Shown piece by piece: positions 38,424 to 46,902 of a stretch of DNA of 64,000 bases (the first letter of the stretch is position 1; each line of letters begins with the position of its first letter). Source of the DNA: Akkermansiaceae bacterium (GTDB lineage: Bacteria; Verrucomicrobiota; Verrucomicrobiia; Verrucomicrobiales; Akkermansiaceae); assembly GCA_028822935.1 (NCBI GenBank), contig JAPKCM010000018.1, positions 1 to 64,000 of the forward strand, read 5' to 3'. The position numbers and the translations under genes are program-made. The notes below the pieces were generated by a model. The model had not been told where the DNA came from, did not search any database, and saw only the letters and a program-made list of their open reading frames with translations.

Positions 38424-38834
38424 TTAGCGCGTGGCAGAGCTTTTCCGTCTCGATTGCCAGAGCTGGAAAACGACAGCGGAGAGTGCGATGAGAGCGCCGA
38501 AGAATTCGCGGGACAGTTCGACGCGGGGATCCTCGGCGGACATCGATGTTTGCGTCATGTTGAACTTATCCTCGCCGAAAAGGTTATCCCAAAGCCCGGG
38601 GCCGCACGTCGCCATTTCGATCAGGCAGGCGACGACGGCGAGGACGAAATACCACTTCTGCAGCTTGCGGAAGCAGACCACAATAAATGCGATTCCAATG
38701 ATGAGGTAGAAAAGGAGCCACAGGGCCGCATCAAGCGAGGAAGGATTCGTGTAGATCTCGGGGGCGATGTCATTTCGCTGGAACCAGGCGAAGACGACGA
38801 AAATGAGGGCGAGGGCGTAGTTGAGGAACTTCAT
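38424..38834 (-). CDS. TMEM220-family membrane protein
   Basis: 136 residues with three to four hydrophobic helices: FLNYALALIFVVFAWFQ, LDAALWLLFYLIIGIAFIVV, WYFVLAVVACLIEMA and FGALIALSAVVFQLW. The order, the short loops and the final REFFGALIAL segment match the small TMEM220 family found in bacteria and animals, whose function is unknown. It lies just upstream of the broken DUF2238-like gene on the same strand and is divergent from the phosphatase gene with only 52 bases between the two starts. Confidence 0.75.
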   Translation of the reverse strand: MKFLNYALALIFVVFAWFQRNDIAPEIYTNPSSLDAALWLLFYLIIGIAFIVVCFRKLQKWYFVLAVVACLIEMATCGPGLWDNLFGEDKFNMTQTSMSAEDPRVELSREFFGALIALSAVVFQLWQSRRKSSATR

Positions 38835-38886
38835 CTTGTTGGGGATTGTAGTTTATTAGCTTACGTGAAAAGGGTAATCTCCTGTC

Positions 38887-39363
38887 ATGTCGAAGGACGC
38901 GCGTAAGGTCTTGTTTGTCTGCACTGGAAATACCTGCCGCAGCCCGATGGCGGAAGGGATCTTTCGACGGGCGACCGAGGGCTCGGATTACGAGGTGAGC
39001 TCGGCAGGAGTGGCTGCGCAGTCGGGAAGCTCTGCGAGCTGCGATACCTTGAACGTTTTATCAGATCTCAATATCGGCCTTGAGGGCTTCCGCAGTCGCA
39101 TGGTGGATGACGAGATGCTTGCCGAAGCGGAAGCGGTCTTCTGCATGACCGAGGGTCACCTTGAAATGCTCGAAATGATGTTTCCCGAGCAGGAGGAAAA
39201 ATATCACCTCGTCTGCGATTTCGCGGAAATCGATGGGAAAGTCGGGGCCGATGTCCCGGATCCTATCGGGATGGGCCGCCCGGCCTATAATTCCTGTGCC
39301 AACGTTATAGACGAAGCGATTGTCGGAATCATCGGCTTCCTTGATGAGCGGGGAAAATCCTGA
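38887..39363 (+). CDS. Low-molecular-weight phosphatase, YwlE (protein-arginine phosphatase)-like
   Basis: 158 residues. The phosphate loop CTGNTCRS is at 12-19, with nucleophile Cys12 and Arg18, and the general acid region is VPDPIGMG. The residue before the second Cys is Thr (GNTCRSP). In Bacillus YwlE this Thr selects phospho-arginine, whereas tyrosine phosphatases have Ile (GNICRSP); the arginine specificity here is therefore inferred. It stands just before an rpiB-glyA gene, as ywlE does before ywlF(rpiB) and glyA in Bacillus. Cytoplasmic. No McsB-type arginine kinase is in the window. Confidence 0.88.
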   Translation: MSKDARKVLFVCTGNTCRSPMAEGIFRRATEGSDYEVSSAGVAAQSGSSASCDTLNVLSDLNIGLEGFRSRMVDDEMLAEAEAVFCMTEGHLEMLEMMFPEQEEKYHLVCDFAEIDGKVGADVPDPIGMGRPAYNSCANVIDEAIVGIIGFLDERGKS

Positions 39364-39449
39364 GCGCTCGGCGAAAAGCGGCTGATGTTTGATAGGATTT
39401 TGGAGTCATCGGAATAGGGGATGAGTCCAGTCAGGAAAAGGAAGGGATG

Positions 39450-39489
39450 GCGCGAGGCGTCGTTGACTCTGTGTAATGATGCCTCGTGC
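39450..39489 (+). promoter_or_regulatory. Long hairpin in the leader of the rpiB-glyA gene
   Basis: Bases 39450-39464 pair with 39475-39489 over 15 positions (three G-U pairs) around a 10-base loop, about 145 bases before the start codon. No T run follows, so it is not a standard terminator. It does not match the glycine, ZTP or THF riboswitch consensus by eye. Confidence 0.4.
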
Positions 39490-39634
39490 GAGAGCCTCCC
39501 CGATATAGTAGCCCGACTTCACCTGTTTTCATGGCAAGGAGGATGGGGGAGGGGGCAATTTAGCCTTCGAGGGGGGCTTTCCCACGTAAGCGCTTGCCAT
39601 TTTCCTCCTGAGGCCTCACGTAAGGTCTCTCTTT

Positions 39635-41308
39635 ATGAGTGCAAATGCCATTCGAATTGCTGTTGGGGCCGATCACGGCGGAGTTGAGTTGAAAAACGCA
39701 ATCGTGGAGGCTCTTAAGGGTAGTGGCCATGAGATCGTCGATTACGGCACGCATGGCAGCGAATCGGTGGATTATTCCGACTTTGCCAATGAGGTCGCCC
39801 GGGCGGTCAATGAAGAGCGCGCTGATCGTGGAATTCTTGTCTGCACTTCGGGCGTGGGTGTCTGCCTCACGGCGAATCGTTTCCGTGATGTCCGCGCTGC
39901 CAATGTTCGGACGGTGGAGGAATCCAAGACGACCCGTTCTCACAATAATGCCAATGTTCTTTGCCTCGGGCAGAAGGTGGTGACGATCGAAGTGGGGCTG
40001 GAAATGGTGGAGACTTTTCTTTCATCTGACTTTGAAGGCGGTCGCCATGAAGCGCGTCTTTGTAAGGCTTCGGGAAGTCGTCTCGCGATGACGGATTCGG
40101 AGGTTTTCGAGGCGATCGTGGGTGAGGAGAAGCGCCAGCGCAGTCATATCGAGCTGATTGCTTCGGAGAACTTCTGCAGCCCAGCGGTGATGGAAGCGCA
40201 GGGATCGCTTCTCACCAATAAGTATGCCGAGGGATATCCCGGGCGTCGTTGGTATGGAGGGTGCGAGAATGTCGATGTCGTCGAGGAACTCGCGATTGCC
40301 CGGCTGAAGGAAATTTTTGGAGCGGATCACGCGAATGTGCAGCCACACTCGGGGAGCCAGGCGAATACCGCGGTTTACTTCGCGGTGCTCGATCCCGGTG
40401 ACAAGATTCTCACGATGGACCTCGCCCACGGTGGTCACTTGACCCACGGGCATCCGGCGAACTTTTCGGGTCGTCTTTATGACGTGACCCACTACGGCGT
40501 GAGCGCCGAGGATGAGCGGATTGATTATGATGCTCTCGAAGCGCAAGCCAAGGAGGTCATGCCGAAGCTTATTACTTGTGGAGCGAGCGCTTATTCGCGT
40601 GAGATTGACTTCGAGCGCATGGGGCAGATTGCCAAAGCGGTTGGCGCTTATCTTTTCGTGGACATGGCGCACATCGCCGGTCTGGTGGCGGCGGGAGTTC
40701 ATCCGAGCCCAGTGCCGCATGCGGACTTTGTCACTTCGACGACACACAAATCACTCCGCGGACCTCGTGGAGGGATCATTCTCTGCAAACAGAAGTATGC
40801 TAAGAAGATCGATGGGCGCGTTTTCCCCGGCGTCCAAGGTGGACCGCTGATGCATGTCATCGCGGCCAAGGCAGTGTGCTTTGGCGAAGTGCTCAAGCCT
40901 GGCTTCAAAGAGTATCAGGAGCAGGTTATCAAGAATGCCCAGGCGATGTCCGCGCGTCTCGAATCGCACGGCTACCGGGTCGTTTCTGGCGGCACCGATA
41001 ACCACGTCTTCATGCTCGATCTCCGCCCGGCGGGTCTCGATGGCTCGATCGTTTCCGATACTCTCGATAAGGTCGGCATCACGGTGAACAAGAACTCGAT
41101 TCCTTTCGATGAAGCGAGCCCGATGAAGCCGAGTGGCATTCGGATTGGAACTCCTGCAGTCACGACCCGTGGGATGAAGGAGGCTGATGCTGAAAAGGTC
41201 GCCGATTTGATCCACGAAGCGCTCGTAGCGCGCGAGGATGATGCCAAGCTTGCCGAGATTAAGGAGCGCGTCTTCGCCTTTAATGCGGCGTTTCCGATGC
41301 CTTGGTAG
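39635..41308 (+). CDS. Fused ribose-5-phosphate isomerase B / serine hydroxymethyltransferase
   Basis: 557 residues without an internal stop. Residues 1-about 140 are Rpi[11 protein letters not shown], the active-site [13 protein letters not shown] (Cys70) and RSHNNAN with His103, interconverting ribose 5-phosphate and ribulose 5-phosphate. From about 152 the full GlyA follows: [32 protein letters not shown], and the PLP lysine 372 in [12 protein letters not shown], making glycine and methylene-THF from serine. Each half has its normal length and key residues. Met152 starts the usual GlyA N-terminus ([10 protein letters not shown]) and a GGGAAG-like site lies ten bases before it, so a separate GlyA may also be made. 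It follows the YwlE-like gene after a 271-base leader. Confidence 0.92.
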   Translation: MSANAIRIAVGADHGGVELKNAIVEALKGSGHEIVDYGTHGSESVDYSDFANEVARAVNEERADRGILVCTSGVGVCLTANRFRDVRAANVRTVEESKTTRSHNNANVLCLGQKVVTIEVGLEMVETFLSSDFEGGRHEARLCKASGSRLAMTDSEVFEAIVGEEKRQRSHIELIASENFCSPAVMEAQGSLLTNKYAEGYPGRRWYGGCENVDVVEELAIARLKEIFGADHANVQPHSGSQANTAVYFAVLDPGDKILTMDLAHGGHLTHGHPANFSGRLYDVTHYGVSAEDERIDYDALEAQAKEVMPKLITCGASAYSREIDFERMGQIAKAVGAYLFVDMAHIAGLVAAGVHPSPVPHADFVTSTTHKSLRGPRGGIILCKQKYAKKIDGRVFPGVQGGPLMHVIAAKAVCFGEVLKPGFKEYQEQVIKNAQAMSARLESHGYRVVSGGTDNHVFMLDLRPAGLDGSIVSDTLDKVGITVNKNSIPFDEASPMKPSGIRIGTPAVTTRGMKEADAEKVADLIHEALVAREDDAKLAEIKERVFAFNAAFPMPW

Positions 41309-41686
41309 GTTTCGGTTTTAAGATTTTCAGCGCAGCGTGGCCTTTGGTTCACGCTGCGGAAACTGGAAGCATTTCTAAACCGGAGGTTGTCGACGAATTG
41401 ATCAGGGAGCTAGGTAAACTGGCAGCAGCAAAGAAGATAGAGAAAGGTGGGTAAGGCGACTTCTGTGATAGCTCGTTGATTTAGATTGACTTTTCAGGCC
41501 TCGGATTCTGTTGGGGGCGGGATACGAGGGCGTCGCGAGTGCCTCGCTTTGCCCTTCGCTAAGTTAGGACGCACCTCTGGCGCTGCTTGAAGAGCGGATT
41601 CTCGTGAGCTACGACGACCTTTGCTCATGAGCCAAAATCGCTGCTCCGGTATTGCGAATGGTACGAAAGAGTGGCAGGTAGGGGTT
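41309..41686. other. Gap between rpiB-glyA and zwf
   Basis: No convincing gene. An inverted repeat CGCAGCGTG/CACGCTGCG (9 bp, 10-base loop) lies at about 41331-41358 without a T run and may close the rpiB-glyA transcript. Further on, the codons from about 41360 to 41453 read KPEVVDELIRELGKLAAAKK in one frame without a start, and 41494-41640 holds word-like repeat text. The zwf promoter must lie here. Confidence 0.4.
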
Positions 41687-43219
41687 GTGAGTAATCCTTT
41701 CCGTGAAGACCTCGTCTCCCGCAATCGTCCTGAGGCGTGCACGGTTGTAATTTTCGGGGCCACCGGTGATTTGACCCACCGGAAGCTCATTCCGGCGCTT
41801 TATAATCAGGCGGCCGATGGTGAACTGCCGGCTGGGGTGAAAATTATCGGCTTCGCACGGCGCGATTGGACCGATGAATTTTTTCGCGAAGGACTGGAGA
41901 AGCTGAATCGCGAGGTTTCCCGCACCGGGCATGATGAGGTCGTCTGGGCGTCTTTGGCTCCGAATATTGAGTATCACCAGAGCGAGTTTCAGGATGATGA
42001 CGGGTATCGCCGATTGGCGGAGCGGCTCGATGCGATCGATCAGGAACGCGGCGGAAAAGGGAATCGCCTTTTCTATGTTGCGAGTGCGCCAGAGTATTTC
42101 GACGACATTCTTCTTCATCTTAAAAAGGCGGGCTTGAGTGACGAGCGAGAGGGTTGTTGGTCCCGCGTGATTGTTGAGAAACCCTTCGGCACCACCCTTG
42201 CGACAGCCCAGCATCTCAACGAGGTGGTGAACGGAACCTTCGAGGAAAAGGACACCTATCGCATCGATCACTATCTCGGCAAGGAGACGGCGCAGAACAT
42301 CATGGTGCTCCGCTTTGCCAACGCGATTTTCGAGCCGATGTGGAACAAGCAGTTTATTGATCACGTCCAGATCACCTGTGCCGAGCATCTCGGGATGGAA
42401 GGGGGACGCGGTGGTTATTACGATAAAGCGGGAGCGCTTCGGGACATGGTGCAAAACCATCTTCTTCAGCTGCTCAGTCTCGTTGCGATGGAGCCGCCGA
42501 CCGATCTCTCTGCCGATGGCGTGCGGGATGAAAAGGTGAAGGTGATTCGCTCTCTTCGTCAGTGGGACACTCCCGAGCTGGTGGCTGAGAATGTCACCCG
42601 CGGGCAGTATACTTCGGGCAATATCAACGGGAAGGAAGTCCCGGGATACTGTGAAGAAGACCGGGTTGATCCCGAGTCCGAGACAGAAGCTTTTGTCGCG
42701 GTGCGCTGCATGATCGACACCTGGCGCTGGAGCGGGGTGCCCTTCTACGTGCGCGTGGGCAAGCGTCTGCCGAAGAAAGCCACCGAGATTTCCATTCATT
42801 TTAAAGAGACCCCGAGTGTCTTGTTCAATGCCGCTCCCGGAGGGGTGCCCGATGGCAATGTCCTCGTGATCCGCATTCAACCGGACGAGGGGATATCGTT
42901 TCGCATCAATTCCAAGCTTCCCGGGACCACGCTGCGGATGGAACCGGTGAAGATGGATTTCCACTATTCCAGTAGCTTTGGAAAGAGCAGTCCGGAAGCT
43001 TACGAGCGTCTTTTGCTCGATGCGATGGCCGGGGATGCCACTCTCTTTGCGCGTCGCGACGAAGTGGAAGAAGCGTGGCGCTTCGTCGACAACATCGAGA
43101 ACGCCTGGCACGAGAGCGACAATCCGCCGCCGATGGCTGAGTTCCCTGCGGGTTCGTGGGGACCGAAGGAAGCCGATGAAATGCTCAAGAGCGAAGGACG
43201 GAAATGGAGGAGGCTCTAA
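41687..43219 (+). CDS. zwf: Glucose-6-phosphate 1-dehydrogenase
   Basis: 510 residues when started at GTG 41687, which has an AGGGG ribosome site four bases upstream and begins SNPFREDLVSRNRPEACT. The NADP-binding start VVIFGATGDLTHRKLIPALY and the active-site RIDHYLGKETAQN are diagnostic. It oxidises glucose 6-phosphate to 6-phosphogluconolactone, yielding NADPH. An ATG at 41627 or 41621 in frame would add 20 residues that look like repeat-derived text and not the family N-terminus. The stop overlaps the opcA start (TAATG at 43217-43221). Confidence 0.95.
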   Translation: MSNPFREDLVSRNRPEACTVVIFGATGDLTHRKLIPALYNQAADGELPAGVKIIGFARRDWTDEFFREGLEKLNREVSRTGHDEVVWASLAPNIEYHQSEFQDDDGYRRLAERLDAIDQERGGKGNRLFYVASAPEYFDDILLHLKKAGLSDEREGCWSRVIVEKPFGTTLATAQHLNEVVNGTFEEKDTYRIDHYLGKETAQNIMVLRFANAIFEPMWNKQFIDHVQITCAEHLGMEGGRGGYYDKAGALRDMVQNHLLQLLSLVAMEPPTDLSADGVRDEKVKVIRSLRQWDTPELVAENVTRGQYTSGNINGKEVPGYCEEDRVDPESETEAFVAVRCMIDTWRWSGVPFYVRVGKRLPKKATEISIHFKETPSVLFNAAPGGVPDGNVLVIRIQPDEGISFRINSKLPGTTLRMEPVKMDFHYSSSFGKSSPEAYERLLLDAMAGDATLFARRDEVEEAWRFVDNIENAWHESDNPPPMAEFPAGSWGPKEADEMLKSEGRKWRRL

Positions 43220-44298
43220 TGAGAGGCAAGATTTCAACCGAAGGGCTGGGAATGCCTGTCGAGATCGCAGCGATCGATGGCGAACTCAAGAAGCTTTGGG
43301 AAGCGGATGAGGCGAGCACGAATGCTTCGCTGATGAACTTTCTCGTTTATACTGAGGATCCGCATGAGCTGTCGGCGAACTCGGAAATGATTCAGGAGTT
43401 CACGCGTGAGCATGCCTGTCGGGCGGTTCTGATTGCGATGGACCGCAAAGCTCCCGAGCCTTCGGTGGCAGCGTGGATCACGGCGCACTGTCATCTTGCG
43501 CACGGGAAGAAATCGATTTGCTCCGAGCAGATTTCCTTTCTCCTAAGTGGCTACTCTTTTGGTCGACTTCGCAACACCGTTTTTGCGCATCTCAACAGCG
43601 ACCTGCCTCTTGTGTTTTGGTGGCAGGGTGAGATCTCCGATCTTTTCGAAGAGCGGCTTTACAGTATTTTGGATCGTTTCATTTTCGATAGCTCCACGTG
43701 GTCGAATCCGACGGAAGGTTTTGCCAAAATCATGGAAGCGCGTGAGCAGACGAATGATCACATGGTGACGCAGGACCTTTCCTGGACGCGCAGCTATCAC
43801 TATCGTCTTACGATTGCCGGGCTCTTCGATGACCCCGCGGCCGAACGGGCCTTTCCTGAGGTTGAGGAGGTCAATATTGCGGCTCAAAAGAGTCAGCGGC
43901 TATCGGCTCTTCTATTGTTGGCTTGGGTGACGGAGCAGGCGGGTTGGAAGTCAGGCCTCGAGCTGGGCTTGGCTACTGAGACCAATCCGGAGAACGGAGA
44001 ATCGTTTCTCTTCGAGTCCAAAGAGGGCCGGAGCATCGTGGCTAAAATCACGTGGGATGATGACGGTGCTCCTCTGAGTTTGCTTTCGATCAAGTCGCCT
44101 GATTGTGAAGTCAAAGTGAGCCGTAAAAAAGGAAACTCCCATCTCTGCCAGGCGATCTGCACCGATGGGCATTGTCTCTATGTGAGCGGTCCTGCGGATG
44201 CGGATGACTCGGAAGGGCTTGTGGCGGATCAGTTATCGCGTGGTGGGAAGAACTCTCTTTTCTTGAGAGTGCTTCCGCGGTTTTTGGAGCTGCTTTAG
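43219..44298 (+). CDS. opcA: OpcA-like glucose-6-phosphate dehydrogenase assembly protein
   Basis: 359 residues. The central block LPLVFWWQGEISDLFEERLY, with DRFIFDSSTWSNP after it, is the OpcA signature, and the gene sits directly after zwf as in cyanobacteria and actinobacteria. OpcA binds and redox-activates G6PDH in cyanobacteria; whether it does so here is inference. The start is ATG 43219 with GGAGG seven bases before it and a TAATG overlap with zwf; an ATG 15 bases upstream is less likely. It converges on the next gene with a 21-base gap. Confidence 0.87.
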   Translation: MRGKISTEGLGMPVEIAAIDGELKKLWEADEASTNASLMNFLVYTEDPHELSANSEMIQEFTREHACRAVLIAMDRKAPEPSVAAWITAHCHLAHGKKSICSEQISFLLSGYSFGRLRNTVFAHLNSDLPLVFWWQGEISDLFEERLYSILDRFIFDSSTWSNPTEGFAKIMEAREQTNDHMVTQDLSWTRSYHYRLTIAGLFDDPAAERAFPEVEEVNIAAQKSQRLSALLLLAWVTEQAGWKSGLELGLATETNPENGESFLFESKEGRSIVAKITWDDDGAPLSLLSIKSPDCEVKVSRKKGNSHLCQAICTDGHCLYVSGPADADDSEGLVADQLSRGGKNSLFLRVLPRFLELL

Positions 44299-44319
44299 GC
44301 CGACACTACGAACTGGAGA

Positions 44320-45456
44320 TTACTCGTGGCGAGTGACGGCTTGGCGGGGCATTTTCAGAAGGGCGCGTTGCTCAGCCTGATGAAGCTTCATTTCGCGGAG
44401 GAGGTCTCGGGATTGCTCATACTCTTCTTTGGCGGAATTGTATTCGTGCTGACGCATCGCTCGCTCGAGCGATATTTCCTTTTTGTTGAGAATGGTTTCC
44501 TTCATTCGCTCCACTTGACGGCCCACAAGATTCAGCCGGGTATTCAAGGTCTCTTTGAGAGAAATTACCGCTTTCTTGGCATTACCCATTAACTCGTTCG
44601 CTTGGGTTGTCAGAGCCACTTGGCTTGGGTGGTCTTCTGCCAATCCTTGGGCGGCGAGCTTTTCGCTCTCGCGGAGGGTCTCGAGATACTGCGTGTATAA
44701 TATACTCACCTGGTTTTCAGGGAGTTCGAGCGCAGCTACGGTCGGAATCATTTCTTCAGCACTGGTTTTTATCAGCTGATCAATCTGGATTTTGAGACGA
44801 TCACGATCTTGTTCGAGCTGGTCCAAGCGTTGTTGTGCATTCAGGTGCATTTTCTCTTCGGTGGCCTCATTCTGAGTGGAGTCATGAGGATCAAAGTAGG
44901 GAATTCCGTAGCTTTGAATCAGGGGGGTGAGGTTCTTTCTCTTGTCATTTACGAGGTCTCCTTGCTCCTGAAGTTCTTTATCAAGCGCTTCGATCGCCTT
45001 TTTAGCACGAGCCATTTCCATTTTGTTTCGGCGTGCGATATAGCTATCGACGACGGCATTCACGATGTCGTGGGCATCTTCCTGATTGTGGCTGCGGGCT
45101 TTGATTTCAATGAAATCTGTGCCCCGCCGAGGTTCCGCAGAAACCATCGTTTTTACTTTCTCGAGGGTTTCTTCCAGAGAGAGATCCCAGCGCTGAGCAA
45201 GCGCAATTGCTTCGATGGCGGAGTTGAGCGTCGCGTTGGAAGTGATCGTTTCGAATTCGTTTACCATGTAGTTTCTCGTCATCAACGTTCCGTGGGTGGA
45301 GCCCTTTGATGAAGGAAGAGCAAAGACAGTATAATGAACCTGAACGACTACGGTGGATTCATATTTGAAACCCATCAGTCCGCCTAGGCTCATGATGCGA
45401 ATTCCGGCTACCGCGACGAGGGCGATGATGGCAAGGGCGGTGAGAAATATTTTCAT
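44320..45456 (-). CDS. Wzz/GNVR-type chain-length-determinant-like protein
   Basis: 378 residues. One N-terminal membrane helix (FLTALAIIALVAVAGIRI) is followed by a Wzz-like segment (YESTVVVQV, FIEIKARSHNQEDAHDIVNA) and long coiled-coil helices (about 145-235 and 300-365). Polysaccharide co-polymerases normally have a second membrane helix near the C-terminus; here the chain ends in PRQAVTRHE with no second helix, so it is either a truncated or a one-helix variant. No polysaccharide genes are adjacent. It is divergent from the Fur-type regulator. Confidence 0.8.
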   Translation of the reverse strand: MKIFLTALAIIALVAVAGIRIMSLGGLMGFKYESTVVVQVHYTVFALPSSKGSTHGTLMTRNYMVNEFETITSNATLNSAIEAIALAQRWDLSLEETLEKVKTMVSAEPRRGTDFIEIKARSHNQEDAHDIVNAVVDSYIARRNKMEMARAKKAIEALDKELQEQGDLVNDKRKNLTPLIQSYGIPYFDPHDSTQNEATEEKMHLNAQQRLDQLEQDRDRLKIQIDQLIKTSAEEMIPTVAALELPENQVSILYTQYLETLRESEKLAAQGLAEDHPSQVALTTQANELMGNAKKAVISLKETLNTRLNLVGRQVERMKETILNKKEISLERAMRQHEYNSAKEEYEQSRDLLREMKLHQAEQRALLKMPRQAVTRHE

Positions 45457-45557
45457 GAATCAAGATTGTGATCTCTTGGGAGCTTAGAGTGATGGACCCG
45501 GTGAGAGTTCAAAATGTTTTGGTAAAGTGAAGGAATCGTGGGTGCTCCGATCCCGAA

Positions 45558-45572
45558 TTAGAATAATTCCAA
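45558..45572. promoter_or_regulatory. PerR/Fur-box-like operator ahead of the Fur-family gene
   Basis: TTAGAATAATTCCAA is a 7-1-7 inverted repeat with one mismatch, and it matches 14 of 15 positions of the Bacillus PerR box TTAnAATnATTnTAA. The symmetry extends by two more pairs on each side. It lies 46 bases before the regulator's start codon, so autoregulation and control of the following suf genes are likely. Confidence 0.6.
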
Positions 45573-45617
45573 TTTCCGCTTGATCGTGCTCCCAGCATGG
45601 CTAGGTTCCCGCCGTAG

Positions 45618-46046
45618 ATGATTGCGTTTGATCACCATAGCAGCCCAGCACCGGAGGAACTTCCTTCGCTGCTTGAGGGCTTGCGCATGACGAAGCAGCG
45701 CCGGGAGGTGCTCTCGGTCATTCTTGCTGAACGCGATCACCCCACTGCAAATGATGTCTTCACACGCTCGAAAGAGCGGATGCCGACGATCTCGCTCGCG
45801 ACGGTCTATAATTGCCTGGAAGCCCTGGTTTCGCACAAGCTGGTGAAGCAGGTGAACTTCGAGCGCGAGTCATCCCGCTACTGCCCGAACTTGAGTGATC
45901 ACTGCCATTTTCAGGATGAAAAGACCGGGACGATCCACGATGTTGTCTTTAAAAAAGGAGTTAAGCTTGAAGATTTCCTCGAACTCCCTCAAGGCACCGA
46001 AATCAGCCACCTCGAACTCAGCCTGAAGGGCCGGATCGGATACTAA
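45618..46046 (+). CDS. Fur-family metalloregulator, PerR-like
   Basis: 142 residues. The winged helix runs from [17 protein letters not shown] through [20 protein letters not shown] and [19 protein letters not shown]. The metal site is partly kept: the His of HPTA, the pair in SDHCHF and the Asp of TIHDV. The structural zinc CxxC that usually follows HHHFI is replaced here by DxxT (QDEKTG), so this regulator lacks the standard Cys4 site. It is 16 bases before sufC, with a PerR-box-like repeat upstream. The best reading is an iron or peroxide sensor governing the Fe-S assembly genes; a Zur-type role cannot be excluded. Confidence 0.88.
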   Translation: MIAFDHHSSPAPEELPSLLEGLRMTKQRREVLSVILAERDHPTANDVFTRSKERMPTISLATVYNCLEALVSHKLVKQVNFERESSRYCPNLSDHCHFQDEKTGTIHDVVFKKGVKLEDFLELPQGTEISHLELSLKGRIGY

Positions 46047-46062
46047 AAACTTTCTCAAAAAC

Positions 46063-46803
46063 ATGAGTCTCACCATCGAAAACCTACACGCCACCGTCGG
46101 TGGAACTCCCATCCTCAAGGGCCTCAATCTGGAAATTCCAGCGGGAGAAGTCCATGCCATCATGGGTCCCAACGGTTCTGGTAAATCCACTCTTTCCAAG
46201 GTCATCGCTGGTCATGAGGACTACGTTGTGACGGATGGAAAAGTTCTCCTTGATGGTGTCGATATCGCCGAACTCGAAGTCGATGAGCGTTCACGTGCCG
46301 GAATTTTTCTCGCCTTCCAGTATCCTGCTGAAGTTCCTGGAGTTTCTAATGCCAACTTCCTTCGGGCGGCTCTACAGGCTCGCATGCCCGACGGCGAAGA
46401 GATCGATGCGGTGGCCTTCTACAAATCGATGTATGCCAAGATGGATGAGCTCGAAATGGACCGCAAGTTCACCAAGCGTGCTGTTAACGAAGGCTTCTCC
46501 GGTGGTGAGAAAAAGCGCAACGAAATCCTTCAGATGATGATGCTCGATCCGCGCTATGCTTTGCTCGATGAGACCGACTCTGGTCTCGATATCGACGCGC
46601 TCAAGGTGGTTGCAAAAGGGGTCAACTCGATGCGTTCTCCGGGCCGCGGCTTCTTGATCATCACCCATTACCAGCGTCTTCTCGACTATATCAAGCCGGA
46701 CGCTGTTCACGTGATGTCCGATGGCCAGATTGTCAAATCCGGCGGTGCCGAACTCGCCCTCGAACTCGAGGAGAGCGGCTACGATTTCCTTAAAACTGCC
46801 TAA
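46063..46803 (+). CDS. sufC: SUF Fe-S cluster assembly ATPase SufC
   Basis: 246 residues, one ABC ATPase domain without membrane segments. Walker [10 protein letters not shown] at 35-43, signature [17 protein letters not shown] and Walker [21 protein letters not shown], which includes the SufC-specific ETDSGLD. SufC powers the SufBCD scaffold that builds Fe-S clusters in the cytoplasm. It is followed by sufB and sufD on the same strand; no cysteine desulfurase SufS or SufE is found in the window, so sulfur delivery must come from elsewhere in the genome. Confidence 0.97.
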   Translation: MSLTIENLHATVGGTPILKGLNLEIPAGEVHAIMGPNGSGKSTLSKVIAGHEDYVVTDGKVLLDGVDIAELEVDERSRAGIFLAFQYPAEVPGVSNANFLRAALQARMPDGEEIDAVAFYKSMYAKMDELEMDRKFTKRAVNEGFSGGEKKRNEILQMMMLDPRYALLDETDSGLDIDALKVVAKGVNSMRSPGRGFLIITHYQRLLDYIKPDAVHVMSDGQIVKSGGAELALELEESGYDFLKTA

Positions 46804-46818
46804 ATTTTCTACCCGGCC

Positions 46819-46876
46819 TTTAGCTCATAGCTCCGGTCGGCCTGCCACTTAAAACCCTGGAGCTAAATGATAGCTC
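46819..46876 (+). repeat. Nested inverted repeats between sufC and sufB
   Basis: TAGCTC occurs at 46821, 46828 and 46871 and its complement GAGCTA at 46860. GAGCTA-AATGA-TAGCTC (46860-46876) is a perfect hairpin, and TTTAGCTC (46819-46826) can pair instead with GAGCTAAA (46860-46867), so two alternative folds are possible just before sufB. Confidence 0.5.
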
Positions 46877-46902
46877 TGTATTCCTTTGACTCACTTTTTG
46901 AA

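Noticed and set aside
39364-39634. Glycine, ZTP or THF riboswitch upstream of the fused rpiB-glyA
   Set aside because: The conserved cores are not found; only a long hairpin is seen, reported separately.
41300-41453. In-frame stretch reading KPEVVDELIRELGKLAAAKK after rpiB-glyA
   Set aside because: Helical and protein-like, but no start codon or domain; kept only as a note in the gap entry.
41494-41790. Minus-strand 98-codon frame overlapping the zwf start
   Set aside because: Its body is low-complexity, Arg/Ser-rich repeat text and its start lies inside zwf.
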